Source: Ehretia macrophylla (taxonomy: Eukaryota; Streptophyta; Magnoliopsida; Boraginales; Ehretiaceae). Taken from it: 64,000 bases of DNA. Shown here piece after piece: positions 12,291-24,052 of the stretch (position 1 is the first letter of the stretch; each line of letters opens with the position of its first letter). The notes beneath the pieces are model-generated. The model worked only from the letters and a program-made list of their open reading frames with translations. It was not told the DNA's origin and did no database searches. The DNA lies in the NCBI GenBank assembly GCA_037974665.1, contig CM075783.1, forward strand, positions 40,685,712-40,749,711, given 5' to 3'. The position numbers and the translations under genes were made by a program.

Positions 12291-12412
12291 CGAACAAATC
12301 CCTATACCACCCCCTTTTAGTTGTCACTATTCTAGATATTTAATTGACATGCTAAAAGAAAAGAAAGAAATACCGAGGTGAGAAATAAGTAATAAAAATA
12401 GAGTGACATATA
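12291..12412. mobile_element. Decayed MITE related to 1049-1204
   Basis: It shares the blocks ttgacatgctaaaa and aataaaaatagagtga with the element at 1049-1204. The left arm is poorly preserved. Confidence 0.4.
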
Positions 12413-12694
12413 AAAACGTTCTTGCTTTTCTCATTGATAGTTCAGTAAGAAAAGGTAGAAATGAATACTAAACAAAGTCATCTTCCAAGGCTAGCCACTG
12501 TGCCATTGACCATTATGAAACAAGGTAGGAGTGTACGAGCAAATGCAGAAGACGCAAACAGGATCTTTGAAGTTACAGGACTCAGAATAAGCATTTTAAC
12601 GAACGATCAAACCAAATCAAGTCTTAACCACTAGGTGGAGTTGACTATAAATAACAACAACAACAAAATAAAACTAGAAAAGCCCATGAGAAAA

Positions 12695-12726
12695 GGAGGG
12701 GGGAGGGGGGAGGGGGGAGGGGGGGG
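12695..12726 (+). repeat. G-rich tract able to form G-quadruplexes
   Basis: Four to five runs of six or more G separated by single A residues (period about 7). By the usual G3+N1-7 rule this could form a G-quadruplex. It lies downstream of the last eIF4B exon. Confidence 0.8.
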
Positions 12727-12920
12727 ACATGCAACTTTTACACAGCTTCAAGAGGCAACAAAAGACGCAAAAGTCTTGATGCTAGTACCGATATCTCTAG
12801 CTCCATTCCTCATGGCAAAAATAAGATAAAAATAAACAAAACTTAACAAAATTGTTCTGTTCTAAACTGTCAGAGGACAAAAGTAGAAGCAAACTTGAAA
12901 GAATCCACAGCAGATGCAGT

Positions 12921-12945
12921 TCACCATCTATCCCTCGACCTTGAC
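12921..12945 (-). pseudogene. EIF4B: eIF4B last exon
   Basis: After a ttggcag acceptor the exon reads G TCA AGG TCG AGG GAT AGA TGG TGA. Joined to the upstream exon ending GAC AG it gives DRSRSRDRW and stop, the conserved C-terminus of plant eIF4B. Confidence 0.85.
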
Positions 12946-13990
12946 CTGCCAAAACCACGATAGATGTCAATAGTGCTTAGAGAGAATTTATAACGACTTT
13001 AGTTAAATGGCACGCACTACACATTTATTGCATAATACAGCAAGAGTATGCGTTAGTTGTAGCAGCAGTTCATTGTAGTACCAGAGGATTTAGTAGCTAT
13101 TACAAGTTACAACCACACACTTCTCGGCATAAATAACTACATATGCAACCGAAGCAAACCAAACTAAGCCTTAACCCCACCCCACCAAGATAATTATATG
13201 TGCAACCAAAGAAGCTAAAACTCACATCTATGACAATAAGTAGATAGCATTCTCATCAAAATCCTGACGTGGCCCATCATTAAAATTTGTGAAATGTTAT
13301 CTTAACTTGGTATGTTATCAACTAGGCTAAAAGGTACCATGGAAAAACTCTCTCAGTCCAAAACGTCAGCTCTTACTGATCTCCTTCATTCACCCAAATC
13401 AGAAAAAAAGAGGGACAGAGAGAGGGAGGGCGGGAGAAGCAATTAATTCAGTCCTAACCTCCAAATCTATCAATAAAAATTGGTTGCCATAAATGGAGAG
13501 CGTTCTTTTAACCAAACATGGTACTCATTATAAAATAAAGCTAACTCATGATTCCATCATTTAGCATAACCTTACAAATTGTGAGTAGATGAAGCTCCAG
13601 GGTTATATTATAAAAATATAATGGTTCTTTTACCGTGTGATGGCCAACTCAACCTTAATTAATATTAGCATAGTATGACAAAATGAATTTCAGAGAACAC
13701 TTCGAGCTTGGTTTACAAAAAGCTATCGATCCATATCAAAATCCAGCTCCTTTTAACTTTATTGGTAGGATCCAAGAATGCCTTGTAGTGTATGATTCCC
13801 GCAAAGGCGTGGCCATGACGCAATCACAAATAAATAAAATTAGTCAAGTGCCAGGAAAAAGTTCAAGAATATGATTATCGTGAGACAAAAAGTTCCACCA
13901 TCATTCTTGCCAGAGGAAGTAAGATATCTTTGTTTAATTCGGTGTAAACGTGAAAACGTGTGAGCAAGAAAGAGACAGAGAGTTCGGTAC

Positions 13991-14375
13991 CTGTCAAAGT
14001 CCCTGTTTCCAGAAAATCCTCTGTCCCTACCACCTGAGTAACCTCTTCTATCATCACTTCGCACAGTCCATGGCTCTCCAGTGCAACGTGAACGAGGTCT
14101 ATCCATGAATTCGGCACCTCTAGGCTCTTCATATGCTCCAGGCTGAGAAGCAACTCTCATGGGACGGCCAGTATATCAGCCAGCTCCAGAACCTGGTCTT
14201 TCAACTGCTTTCTGACCAAAACGAACTTTGTCATCCAATTCACAGATCAGCAGTTCCAAATCTTTCTCTTTTTGACGTATCACGTCACAGAGATTGGCTT
14301 GTTCTTTTTTCCTGTGATTCCTTTTTCGGGTGTTCTATTTCTTCTTTTAAGTTCTTTTCCTCCTCGGTCTCAGCC
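13991..14375 (-). pseudogene. EIF4B: eIF4B penultimate exon
   Basis: After a ctatgttgcag acceptor the exon encodes an RAETEEEKNLKEEIE coiled-coil start. In a shifted frame come KEKDLELLICELDDKVRFGQ and KAVERPGSGAG, then a TGA, then SQPGAYEEPRGAEFMDRPRS and GFSGNRDFDR. It ends in a GTACC donor. Order and motifs match the C-terminal third of plant eIF4B. At least one frameshift and one stop are present. Confidence 0.85.
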
Positions 14376-15462
14376 CTGCAACATAGTTATATTCAGAGAC
14401 TAAGCATGATGTTTGCTTTTCTTTTTTCAAGTTCTCCATTAATCTATTTTCCTTTTGGGAGTGGAGATCACAAAAGATTTGTCTCATATACAAGAATTGT
14501 GCAAATGAAAAATCAATCTACTGTTGTAGGTCATGTAATAGCTGTGTTCACATAGTCAATCATAGTATGTGTCCAAACAAACATATAAGATAACAAGATG
14601 TGGTAGACATCTTAATATTAACAAAGACGCCATTTGGCGTAATGGTAATCCCTTTAGCTAGCAAGCAATAGCATACGTACTAGAATGGCAGAGATTTATA
14701 ATTATGACATGATAGCACCTCTAAGGTATATATATGTAAGAAACAAGCTCAGGTTGTCATTCTTCAATACGTACATTGAAAGGACTCGGAGAGGCACCAA
14801 AAATGGGAGGATAACATCAACACGGTAAAATGGCTAAAACCAGTATACAAAGATAATGTTTTAAACACTGATTTCCTGATTACATTGATTAAATGTAACT
14901 AAACTTTCGTGTTTTCCAGGGACAAGATAGCCAAAATAACCCTCACGATTAAAAGATAATATACTAAGACTTCAGCAGTATATATGATTAATAACTTAGG
15001 AAATCTACTAGCAAAAGGTGGCATAGAAATACACAGCCAGCAGCAGGAAAAGACAGAAAAGGAAATTGTTAGCCAAAACTAGTATAACTAGTTTGATCTT
15101 TATAAGCGTATGTGCTGCATACGGAAGGATGCTTTCTTCTCTCAAGATTATAATGTAAAAATTTGGAAGTGAGCAAAAATACAACATTCCAAGTCACACA
15201 CAACAAATAACTAAAACACATGAAACATAAAAAAGCAAGGGAAAAACCAGTTGAAATGAAAGCTTTCCAGGCCCTCTTCTAAGCAAGACCATATGCATGA
15301 TTAAGTGTGCAAGAGAGAAGGTAAAAGTAAAAAATAATACCCACTTCCCATTAACAGTTTTATGTTAGTAGAACACTAAACATCAGAGGCCCCAAGAAAA
15401 AAATTAGCAAAGGAAAAGAAAAGAAATGTTGAGCTACATATTGATGGGTAACAAAGTGAAAG

Positions 15463-15813
15463 TGACGCAGGACGGAAGCGAAACACTAGATTCGTTCTAG
15501 CAAAACGTCCTTGATACAAGGAAAACTTTAAATATTACAACTCTAGAATGCTAGAGAGGAAGTATACAATACTAGTTTTGTATTGATTGAAGTGTGTTTA
15601 ATGAGCTTGGAGAGCTATCTATTTATAGGAGCTCTTAGGCCTTAAAATTTGCTAAACTTCCTATGTGGGATAAAACAAACTAAAGGATACTATTCATAAC
15701 AAAACAATACTATTCATAACATAAGAAAAAATATGAAGGTTTATTTGTTCTTCTTCTTGAGATTGATTTTGTCAATCTTTTTCATCAACTCCTTTGAATC
15801 ATGTTCCGCGTCA
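15463..15813 (-). repeat. 3' LTR of the CRM-type element
   Basis: A 351-bp direct repeat, about 98.6% identical to 20654-21004. The last 24 or so codons of the pol frame lie inside this LTR. Confidence 0.95.
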
Positions 15814-18800
15814 ATCTCCTCCACTTGAGAAAAACTCGCCCTCGAGTTAATTTCCGGATATAAAGAACCTTCCTGTGGATAGTAATCATATAAATCAGCA
15901 ACATTGAAGGTTGATGAAATTCCCCAATCATCCGGAAGATCAACCACATAAGCATTGTCATTGATCTTCTTTAAAATTTGGTAGGGACCATACTTCTTCG
16001 GATTCAGCTTGTTGTAGGTACCCACTGGAATTCTTTCTTTCCTCAAGTAGACCATGACCATATCTCCTTTTTTAAATACCTTCACCCTTTTATACTTATC
16101 AGCTGCAGCCTTGTATTTGGCATTTGAGGCTTCCAATTTCTGTTTCACCTCTTCTTGAATAAACTGCACTTGTTCCGCCATTTTATTTGCTGCAATGCTC
16201 TTATCAAAGAATTTCGGCAGTTTAACCAAATCTATAGCATGCTTTGGTACCTTCTTGTAAACAATGAAAAATGGTGATACTCCAGTTGAGCTGTGGATTG
16301 CACTATTATAGGCAAACTCAGCTTGTGCAAGTGCAAAATCCCATTGTCTCAGCTTATCTTGGCAAATACAACGAATCAAATTTCTCAAGGTTCTGTTGGT
16401 TGCCTCGGTTTGACCATCAGTTTGAGAATGAGCTGTGCTGCTGAACTTTAAACTTGCATCGAAGCACTTCCATAATGTGAGCCAGAAGTAAGATAGAAAT
16501 TTAGAATCTCTATCAGAAGTGATGGATTTTGGGACTCCATGGAGTCGCACAATCTCTTGGAAGAATAGTCTTGCAATGTACACTGCATCTGAAGTTTTCC
16601 TGCAAGGGATGAAATGCGCCATCTTTGAAAACCTATCCACGACCATAAATACAGAGTCTACTCCTCTTTGGGTTCTTGGCAATCCCAAGACGAAATCCAT
16701 AGACAAATCTTCCCAAATATCTTCTGGTATAGGCAACGGCATATAGAGTCCCGTGTTTTGTGTCTGGCCCTTTGCAGTTTGACAAATTGGACATTGTCTC
16801 ACGAACTTGCCCACATCTCTTTTGATTTGTGGCCAGAAATACCTTTCCTCCACACTTGCAATAGTCTTATCTCGTCCAAGATGTCCACCAAGTCCTCCTC
16901 CATGCAAGTCTCGAATGATTTTCTCCCTTAAGGATGTCCTCGGGATGCAAAGTCTGTTACCTTTGAATAGGTAATCATCATGGACGTGGAAATCTCCAGT
17001 TGGTTGCTTTGACAAGTGTTTATGCCAAACTTCATTAAAATCTTCATCCTCTGGGTAGAGATCCTTCAGACATTCAAATCCTACAACTTCGCCACTTAAA
17101 GTAACCAGCAAAGTTGCCCTTCTACTCAAGGCATCGGCAACACGGTTGGAAGCTCCTGATTTATGTTTAATAACATAAGGAAATTGCTCCATATACGAAG
17201 CCCACCTTGCATGCATCTTGTTCAAATGTTTTTGACTCTTGAAATGCTTCAAGGCTTCATGATCAGAATATATTACAAATTCACGTGGAATTAAGTAATA
17301 CTCCCAATGTCGTAAAGCTTGAAGCACAGCATATAACTCCTGCTCATAGGTTGACCATTTTTGACGTGCCTCGCTAAGCTTTTCACTGTAGAATGCAACA
17401 GGTCTGCCTTCTTGAGATAATACTGCCCCAATGCCAATTCCACTTGCATCACATTCCACTTCAAAAACTTTATCGAAATTCGGCAACACCAAGACAGGTG
17501 CAGTTGTCAACTTTTCTTTGATTTGTGCAAAACTTTTGTCAGCTGCCTCACTCCACTGGAATTTCCCTTTCTTTAAGCAATCAGTGATAGGAGCAACGAT
17601 ACTGCTAAAATTCTTGATGAACCTCCTGTAAAATGTGGCTAAGCCATGAAAGCTTCTGACTTCAGTGACTGTCTTTGGAGTCGGCCAGTCTCTGATTGCT
17701 CGAACTTTCTCATCATCAACATGGATTCCTTCAGCACTTACAATGAAGCCCAAGAAAACTAAGCGATTTGTCATAAAGCTGCATTTTTTTAAGTTGACAA
17801 ATAGCTTGTTGTCTTGAAGGACTTTCATAATCTGACGCAGGTGGTCCACATGCTCTTCTTTGTTGTGGCTATAGATCAAAATGTCGTCGAAATAAACCAC
17901 GACAAACCTTCCGATAAATGGCTTGAGGACTTGATTCATAAGGCGCATGAATGTACTTGGTGCATTGGATAGTCCAAATGGCATGACTAACCATTCGTAT
18001 AAGCCTTCCCGTGTTTTGAAAGCAGTTTTCCATTCATCTCCCGGTCTTATACAGATTTGGTGATAGCCGCTACGCAAGTCAATCTTCGAGAAGATTGTTG
18101 ACCCTTGTAATTGATCCAACATATCCTCCAGTCGAGGTATAGGGAAACGATACCTGACTGTGATTTTGTTGATGGCTCGGCTATCCACACACATTCTCCA
18201 GCTTCCATCCTTCTTGGGTGTCAACAAAGCTGGTACTGCACACGGACTCATACTTTCTCTAATATGCCCTTTGCGCATTAATTCTTTTACCTTCTCTTTT
18301 AGTATTTCATTCTCCTTTGGGCTCATCCGGTAGTGAGGTAAATTTGGCAAACTTGCTCCAGGGACTAAGTCAATGTGATGCCGGATGTCCCTCATCGGTG
18401 GAAGTCCATCAGGTAATTCAACCGGAATAATTTCTTTAAATTCTTCCAATATGTGTTGTACCTCCTCTGGGACTTCTTCTTCATGCGATTCCTCTCCTTT
18501 GACTACAAGAGCAAAAGTTTCTCCGGTCTCATTTGATTCTTTAAAGAATTCATTTGCAGAATCCGCCATAATAAGGAAAGATTTCCCCTCCACTTTAGAA
18601 GTTTTGGGTCTATCTTTGTTGGTTGGGAGGATTGCTATTTTCTTTCCATTCCACCAGAAAAAGTAGACATTTGTTCTTCCTCGATGAGTTGCATCAACGT
18701 CATATTGCCATGGTCGCCCAAGTAGAATATGACAGGCATCCATGTCAATTACGTCACACATGATTTCATCCTTGTAAGATTTTTCAATAGAAATAGGAAC

Positions 18801-19421
18801 TTTGCACACCTCTGTGACCTTTATTGAAGGTCCTTTCTTAACCCACTTAATCTCGTACGGTGTTGGATGAGGTTCTGTGGGCAACTTCAAGTGATTCAAC
18901 AAAGCTCTTGAAACAATATTCTCACAACTCCCGTTGTCAATAATAAGGGTGCATACCTTTTCTTGAATACTGTATTTTGAATAAAAGATGCGTTTGCGCT
19001 GGGATGAGTCTTCTTGTTTCGGGGTATACAATAATCGTTGAATGACACACGTCACTTGTTCTCCATCTTTGTCTGCAATTTCAGCATCCTCCAAGTCATC
19101 ATCATTATTGTACTCAACTTCTTCATCACACTCATTATCATAGTCTGCTAGATTGACAGACTTGCGAGCTCGACATTCATTGGAACGATGACCAGGTTCT
19201 CCACATTTAAAATATTTTCCAATGGTTGGCCTAGCATATGGATTATTGGGTCGAGTGGTATTCGACGCCTGTCTGATTGATTTGGCCACCCCTTGATTGC
19301 TAGTGCCAGTATTGTGAGTAGTAGGACGAGTTGCTTCTTCTGCAACTTGTTTGCCTCTGTCAGGATTCGAACGGACTAGTGCAAAAAGAGTTTGTCGAGT
19401 GGAAGGACGAGCCAAAAGCAT
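15741..19421 (-). CDS. pol region of the CRM-type element
   Basis: The order is Ty3/Gypsy: a zinc-knuckle region (about residue 74), aspartic protease around [12 protein letters not shown] (about 160), reverse transcriptase with YFDDILIYS (about 509), RNase H (about 640-760), and integrase with an HHCC zinc finger (about 840-870) and DDE core (about 909-1006). A GPY-like motif [12 protein letters not shown] (about 1143) is followed by [19 protein letters not shown]. No classical chromodomain is seen; the tail resembles the CR-type tail of CRM elements. The frame ends within the 3' LTR. Antisense ORFs here are shadows. Confidence 0.92.
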   Translation of the reverse strand: MLLARPSTRQTLFALVRSNPDRGKQVAEEATRPTTHNTGTSNQGVAKSIRQASNTTRPNNPYARPTIGKYFKCGEPGHRSNECRARKSVNLADYDNECDEEVEYNNDDDLEDAEIADKDGEQVTCVIQRLLYTPKQEDSSQRKRIFYSKYSIQEKVCTLIIDNGSCENIVSRALLNHLKLPTEPHPTPYEIKWVKKGPSIKVTEVCKVPISIEKSYKDEIMCDVIDMDACHILLGRPWQYDVDATHRGRTNVYFFWWNGKKIAILPTNKDRPKTSKVEGKSFLIMADSANEFFKESNETGETFALVVKGEESHEEEVPEEVQHILEEFKEIIPVELPDGLPPMRDIRHHIDLVPGASLPNLPHYRMSPKENEILKEKVKELMRKGHIRESMSPCAVPALLTPKKDGSWRMCVDSRAINKITVRYRFPIPRLEDMLDQLQGSTIFSKIDLRSGYHQICIRPGDEWKTAFKTREGLYEWLVMPFGLSNAPSTFMRLMNQVLKPFIGRFVVVYFDDILIYSHNKEEHVDHLRQIMKVLQDNKLFVNLKKCSFMTNRLVFLGFIVSAEGIHVDDEKVRAIRDWPTPKTVTEVRSFHGLATFYRRFIKNFSSIVAPITDCLKKGKFQWSEAADKSFAQIKEKLTTAPVLVLPNFDKVFEVECDASGIGIGAVLSQEGRPVAFYSEKLSEARQKWSTYEQELYAVLQALRHWEYYLIPREFVIYSDHEALKHFKSQKHLNKMHARWASYMEQFPYVIKHKSGASNRVADALSRRATLLVTLSGEVVGFECLKDLYPEDEDFNEVWHKHLSKQPTGDFHVHDDYLFKGNRLCIPRTSLREKIIRDLHGGGLGGHLGRDKTIASVEERYFWPQIKRDVGKFVRQCPICQTAKGQTQNTGLYMPLPIPEDIWEDLSMDFVLGLPRTQRGVDSVFMVVDRFSKMAHFIPCRKTSDAVYIARLFFQEIVRLHGVPKSITSDRDSKFLSYFWLTLWKCFDASLKFSSTAHSQTDGQTEATNRTLRNLIRCICQDKLRQWDFALAQAEFAYNSAIHSSTGVSPFFIVYKKVPKHAIDLVKLPKFFDKSIAANKMAEQVQFIQEEVKQKLEASNAKYKAAADKYKRVKVFKKGDMVMVYLRKERIPVGTYNKLNPKKYGPYQILKKINDNAYVVDLPDDWGISSTFNVADLYDYYPQEGSLYPEINSRASFSQVEEIDAEHDSKELMKKIDKINLKKKNK

Positions 19422-20513
19422 TTATGCCTTTAATGCCATGTTGTAACCTTCATCAACGGTCCATATTGGAGCTAATGTCATCCTTTCCCGGATTGCAAAT
19501 TTCAAGCCGTTGAGGTATCGTGATGTTTGTTGTTCCTCCGACTCTGATATATTGCACCTAGCAGTAAGGCGCAAAAATTCATCAGTGTATTCTCTCACTA
19601 ATCGATGACCCTGGCTGCAATTTTGGTATTGTTGGAACAAGTATTGTTCATAATCTGGAGGAAGGAATCTTCCTTTCAGTTGTTGTTTCATCTTTCTCCA
19701 AGTCCGAACGGGTGCCTTTCCTTGTCGCCTTCTATTGTTTTGCAAGGTGTCCCACCAAGCAGCTGCACCGCCCTTTAATTTGTAGGCGACTAGTTTTACT
19801 TGTTTGTTCTCTGGTACATCCATCATGTCAAAGAATTTTTCAACTTCATAGCACCAATCAAGAAATGCTTCAATATTAAGATCGCCGTTGAAGTTGGGAA
19901 TGTCGGCTTTAGGACGATATTCGTCAAAGCCTTGTCCTCTCCTGGGTGCATGTTGATGCCTTTGATTTATTTCTTCGTCACTGTCAGATTCCTCCTCATA
20001 TGTTGGTGGTCTACGATGTCGAACAAAACCACGTTGATGAGGATGTTGTAGTTGATTTCTAGCTCGTGGTTGTGCTTGGTTGATTCCTCGGTAGTTTAGG
20101 AGCTCTTCATCAGATTCATCTTCATAGGTTGGTTGCCTATGACGAATTGCAAGGTCGCGTTGATTGATAGGTTGGCCACGAGCATCTTCTCTGGCACAGT
20201 TGATCCCACCATCGTCACGAGCCCTGTTGGCGTTTAGGCTTAAGTTGGAAAGGATGTCGCGAATCTCTCGGAGTTCACGGGTCATCTTTTCTTCTTGAGC
20301 TTGTATCGCCGCCCAAAGGGCCTCCATCCCTCGATCACCGTCAATAGGATGGCCGCCTTCGCCTCTGCTATGGCTACTACCAGCAATGTTGATGTCGACG
20401 TTGCCACTATCTCCACCACCATTGTTGTTCTTGGACGCCATCTTCTCCGGCTTATAGGTTTGTAATTTAATCGGTCGAATTTTCTGATGCACAGGATCCA
20501 CTATACGTGGCAA
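19422..20513 (-). CDS. gag region of the CRM-type element
   Basis: About 360 codons. A charged, low-complexity N-terminus is followed by the retrotransposon gag domain with [20 protein letters not shown], a [14 protein letters not shown] motif and [12 protein letters not shown]. It lies immediately upstream of the pol region. Confidence 0.9.
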   Translation of the reverse strand: MPRIVDPVHQKIRPIKLQTYKPEKMASKNNNGGGDSGNVDINIAGSSHSRGEGGHPIDGDRGMEALWAAIQAQEEKMTRELREIRDILSNLSLNANRARDDGGINCAREDARGQPINQRDLAIRHRQPTYEDESDEELLNYRGINQAQPRARNQLQHPHQRGFVRHRRPPTYEEESDSDEEINQRHQHAPRRGQGFDEYRPKADIPNFNGDLNIEAFLDWCYEVEKFFDMMDVPENKQVKLVAYKLKGGAAAWWDTLQNNRRRQGKAPVRTWRKMKQQLKGRFLPPDYEQYLFQQYQNCSQGHRLVREYTDEFLRLTARCNISESEEQQTSRYLNGLKFAIRERMTLAPIWTVDEGYNMALKA

Positions 20514-20653
20514 GTGCAGAGCATACGACTCAATCGACCAATCAAGCTTTTTGATGCACAGGGTCCACTATTAGTGGCAAGTGCAGAGCATACGGCTCAA
20601 TTACAACTACAACCCTCTAAACTAGGACTCTCGAACTTGGCTCTGGTGCCAAC
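20487..20653 (-). promoter_or_regulatory. Leader and primer-binding region of the CRM-type element
   Basis: Next to the 5' LTR on the minus strand is TGGCACCAGAGCC, resembling the tRNA-Met-type primer site TGGTATCAGAGCC. The leader carries two tandem copies of a roughly 70-bp unit (containing gtggcaagtgcagagcata) at about 20490-20605. Confidence 0.6.
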
Positions 20654-21004
20654 TGACGCAGGACGGAAGCGAAACACTAGATTCGTTCTAGCAAAACGTC
20701 CTTGATACAAGGAAAACTTTAAATATTACAACTCTAGAATGCTAGAGAGGAAGTATACAATACTAGTTTTGTATTGATTGAAGTGTATTTAATGAGCTTG
20801 GAGAGCTATCTATTTATAGGAACTCTTAGGCCTTAAAATTTGCTAAACTTCCTATGTGGGATAAAACAAACTAAAGGATACTATTCATAACAAAACAATA
20901 TTATTCATAACATAAGAAAAAATATGAAGGTTTATTTGTTCTTCTTCTTGAGATTGATTTTGTCAATCTTTTTCATCAATTCCTTTGAATCATGTTCCGC
21001 ATCA
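20654..21004 (-). repeat. 5' LTR of the CRM-type element
   Basis: A 351-bp direct repeat matching 15463-15813. It is followed by the GAAAG target duplication. Confidence 0.95.
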
Positions 21005-21911
21005 GAAAGATGGTAACATGTAAAACTGAAGACTTAAGAGGATTGATAAGATTGAGGGCAAATACTTCAATATCCGACAATTGAATGCTAACCAAAACTA
21101 TACATCAAACGCCACAACATGGGGTCATATTTAGAAATAAGGCCATATAGTTTGATAAGTATACATGAATCCCCTGATATTCAAGTGTGGATGAACCCCT
21201 TCCCAACTTCCACCTCCAATAAAACCAAAAGATAGACACAAAACTGAATGAGCTGAAACAAGTCTTATGCATCGAAACAACAAACATGCACCAGGTATAC
21301 CTATGGGGAAAAAGAAGGTCGAAAGATGACATTGGGCTTACATATATGCGTTATCAATAAGAATCAAGACACCCAGAAAGGAATCCTGCACATATTAAAG
21401 GCACTGCATCAGGGGATAGATTCTTGACTATGAGGAATAATTGTTCATATTCTGTTTCCAGGACTTCAAGTCAATCACTGAGAGATACTCAACCTAAATG
21501 TAAGTTCTCTTATTCTTTTTTTCCCTGGTTTACTACTCATTTGCACAAAACGGCTAGAGTTTTGGAATTTCTTGGCATACACAGATGGTAGTTAGTGTAG
21601 TTATATAAGAGCTGTCATTCAGTATCTTATGTGGGTTCTCAATGATATAAAACGAACCCATTGGTTCACTTGGAAATTTAACTAAATTAGGCGAAGACTA
21701 CTGACAAATGAGTTCACGTTGTTACCAATTCAGAAGATCTTCTAAATACAGTTAGTCATACTAAAACAAGTCCATTAAATGCAAGCAACAGATTAAGCAT
21801 ACAACTTACTAAAACCATAAATGCTATAATGTTCATGATGCCTAGCAATGCTTTGGACCTCAGCAGGCGAAAAATGACTAAACTGACAGTATATCGAATT
21901 CATCCACCAAC

Positions 21912-22763
21912 CTCCTCCCTTGGCCTTGCTGCCCCGGATGGGTTCAGCTTGTTCACTTCACTATAGGTTGTTCCAGAACCAATCTCTGCGGCTCCTGGTT
22001 ATTCCCTTCCCTATCCTTGGTCCAACGCACTGGTTCTGTGCCAGGCCTCGTTTCGCTGCGAAAGCCTGACCCAAATGATGAGGAGGGCAGGCGCTGTTGC
22101 TGGTGGTGGTGGCAAGGGCTTTTTCATAGCACCCCAATTATCAACCTCATTGAAAATCCACCAGCACCACCTCCAAGGGAGGCGAATTGATTGGGGCGGG
22201 CTGCGCCGGAGTCTAATGTGGGCTGGGATCTCTTCATTGAAGCCCAATTATCAACCTCATCGGCCCGAGATGGTGCTTGCTCAAACTCCGAAACCCTAGA
22301 TGGCGGTGGCCCCCTTCTCCGGTCATCTTCAAACCCACCGTAACCTCTCCGGGTACCTCCACCCCACGAACCCACCGAATCCTCGTCTCGATCACGGATC
22401 CGACCCGATGGACCACCGCCGGATAGGGCCCGTAGTTTGAAAATCCTCCGCCAAGCCGGCTGTGGTACACTTCCTCCCCGAACCGCTCCTTCGGCCCGGT
22501 TGGGAGTCGTAGCATCTCCTCCGGCGTAAGCCTGGTCGCCGTCGCCGACGATCCGAAGCTTCCTTGCGTCATGAACTCCGGCAGAGTCATCTTCGACTTC
22601 TTCTTCTGCTTCGACGTGGTGCTCACCGCCTCCTTTAGCGACGGAAACGAATCTCCACCGCCGGTTGCGGGGCAGAAGAAGCGGCGGCTTCGCGCTCTTC
22701 GGCCTCGGCGCGTTCCCCTTCGGCGGCCCACGCGCCGATGCCGCCCCACGGTGATTTCGACAT
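21912..22763 (-). pseudogene. EIF4B: eIF4B first exon, multiply frameshifted
   Basis: The ATG at 22763-22761 opens MSKSPWGGIGAWAAEGERAE. The family sequence continues in other frames: GGGDSFPSLKEAVST, KMTLPEFMTQGSFGSSATAT, then GGTRRGYGGFEDDRRRGPPP and SRADEVDNWASMKRSQPT, then EVDNWGAMKKPLPPPP, then SGFRSETRPGTEPVRW and RLVLEQPIVK, then NKLNPSGAARPREE at a GTTGG donor. That is about five frame changes in 850 bp. The repeated DEVDNW motif is characteristic of plant eIF4B. Confidence 0.88.
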
Positions 22764-22816
22764 TTTCGAAGCGCGAGAGAGAAAGTTCCTTATTTGTTTT
22801 TCTGGTTTTTTTAAAT

Positions 22817-23659
22817 GGGAAAAAACTATTTTAGTTGAGTAATATATTAAGTCCCAAATAGATCCCTTTACAAATCCATTATATTTAAAAAACTCTTTAC
22901 AATTTCATTTTTGCCCTTAGTGGATGCTAACACTGAATAAACATTAATGTATTTTTATTGCCTCTTGCAATAATATGGTGGAACTTAAAGAAAAAATAAA
23001 AAAATATTGATAAACATTATATATATATTTTTTTGGTCATGCTGAATTTTTATTGCTTCAACGAGATTCCATTTTTTTTTACCAAAAAAAAAAAAAAAGG
23101 AGATTCCAGTTTTATTAGTTTTGAAATGCTGAATTTTTATTGTCTCATGCAACGATATATTGGTTTTTTTTCCGAAGCTTTTTTTTTGGTTAAAAAATTT
23201 ATTTACAAAAAACATTTTTTAACCAAAAAAATGCCTGGAAAAAAACCTATATATATATATATATATTTGGTTTAACAAATACCCAATTCCCACTATATCG
23301 TTGCATGAGGCAATAAAAATTCAGCATTTCAAAACTAACAAAACTGAAATCTCGTTTTTTTTTTTTTTTTCTTTGGTCGAAAAAAATAGAATCTCGTTGA
23401 AGCAATAAAAATTCAGCATGACCAAAAAAAAAAATATAATGTTTATCAATATTTTTTATTTTTTCTTTAAGTTCCAGCAATATTCTTGCAAGAGGCAATA
23501 AAAATACATCCATGCTTATCCATGTCAGCATCCACTAAGGGCAAAAATGAAATTGTAAAGAGTTTTTTAAATGTAAAGGACTTGTGAAGGGTTTTTCAAA
23601 TACACAAGGACCTATTTGAGACATAATATATTACTCAAGGACTAAAATGGTTTTTTCTC
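22817..23659. mobile_element. Long-TIR Mutator-like foldback element, 843 bp
   Basis: The left arm (about 22817-23220) is largely the reverse complement of the right arm (about 23260-23659), starting GRGAAAAAACYATTTTAG at both ends. The flanking direct repeat ttttttaaat is seen at 22807-22816 and 23660-23669, consistent with the 9-10-bp duplication of Mutator-like elements. It has no transposase. It sits about 55 bp upstream of the eIF4B start codon, so it would lie in that gene's promoter or 5' leader. Confidence 0.75.
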
Positions 23660-23929
23660 TTTTTTAAATTGAAGATATAAATAGTGGTTAATAATTAGGT
23701 ATATCTTTATCTTTAATAATATATAAAAGAATATGAAGGGTTAAAATTGTCTAAGCACGCATATTTGTAGGTGTCATTGCTTTAGAGTGCTTGTACTATG
23801 TTTTAACATTATTGTACTTTTTATTTTCTAGGAGCATAATGTTCAGGGACAAAATTGTCCAAGCGGTCATATTTGTTGGTTGTCAATACAAAAAATAAAT
23901 TGTCCTGTGTGCTAATAATATTATACATT

Positions 23930-24052
23930 TTATTGTATGACCATATTGCCTTTAGTGGAATCTGACCACATCTTTCATCTTCACACGTTCTTTCACACAA
24001 ATAGACAGATCGACTTGGAAGCTTCTCCAAATTTTTCTCTTTTTGGTAAGCT
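23930..24052 (+). other. Possible captured 5' leader exon
   Basis: A pyrimidine-rich stretch (ctttcatcttcacacgttc) ends in a splice-donor-like ttttttg|gtaagctctc. It lies upstream of the dioxygenase exons in the same orientation and could be their leader exon. There is no protein evidence. Confidence 0.3.

Larger units (their letters stand above)
15463..21004 (-). mobile_element. Ty3/Gypsy LTR retrotransposon, CRM-type chromovirus (fossil, nearly whole)
   Basis: The 5' LTR is 20654-21004 and the 3' LTR is 15463-15813, each 351 bp, starting TG and ending CA on the plus strand as written. The target duplication GAAAG lies at 15458-15462 and 21005-21009. The LTRs differ by about five substitutions by eye, all transitions. 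At a generic plant rate of 1.3e-8 per site per year this suggests roughly half a million years. A primer-binding-like TGGCACCAGAGCC follows the 5' LTR. Gag and pol regions are present, and pol runs on into the 3' LTR, a hallmark of CRM elements. It looks nearly whole, with about one interruption. Confidence 0.92.
12921..22763 (-). pseudogene. EIF4B: Decayed eIF4B gene, interrupted by a retrotransposon
   Basis: Plant eIF4B stimulates the eIF4A helicase during cap-dependent translation initiation. Three parts remain: a large first exon (21912-22763), a penultimate exon (13991-14375) and a 25-bp last exon (12921-12945). The start MSKSPWGGIGAWAAEGERAE and the end FDRSRSRDRW match the family. The reading frame is broken in about five places in exon 1 and at least one place in the penultimate exon, which also has an in-frame TGA. 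The middle exons expected between them were not found. Splice sites are retained, so this is not a processed copy. A CRM-type Gypsy element (15463-21004) sits in the intron, and a Mutator-like foldback lies about 55 bp upstream of the ATG. The 1226-codon pol frame of the Gypsy element is open in the same region, which argues that the frameshifts are real rather than sequencing errors. Confidence 0.85.

Noticed and set aside
14133-14555. 140-codon plus-strand ORF
   Set aside because: It lies antisense to the eIF4B penultimate exon, whose family motifs are clear on the minus strand.
15463-21004. Calling the window centromeric because of the CRM-type element
   Set aside because: Single CRM-type elements occur outside centromeres, and no satellite array is present.
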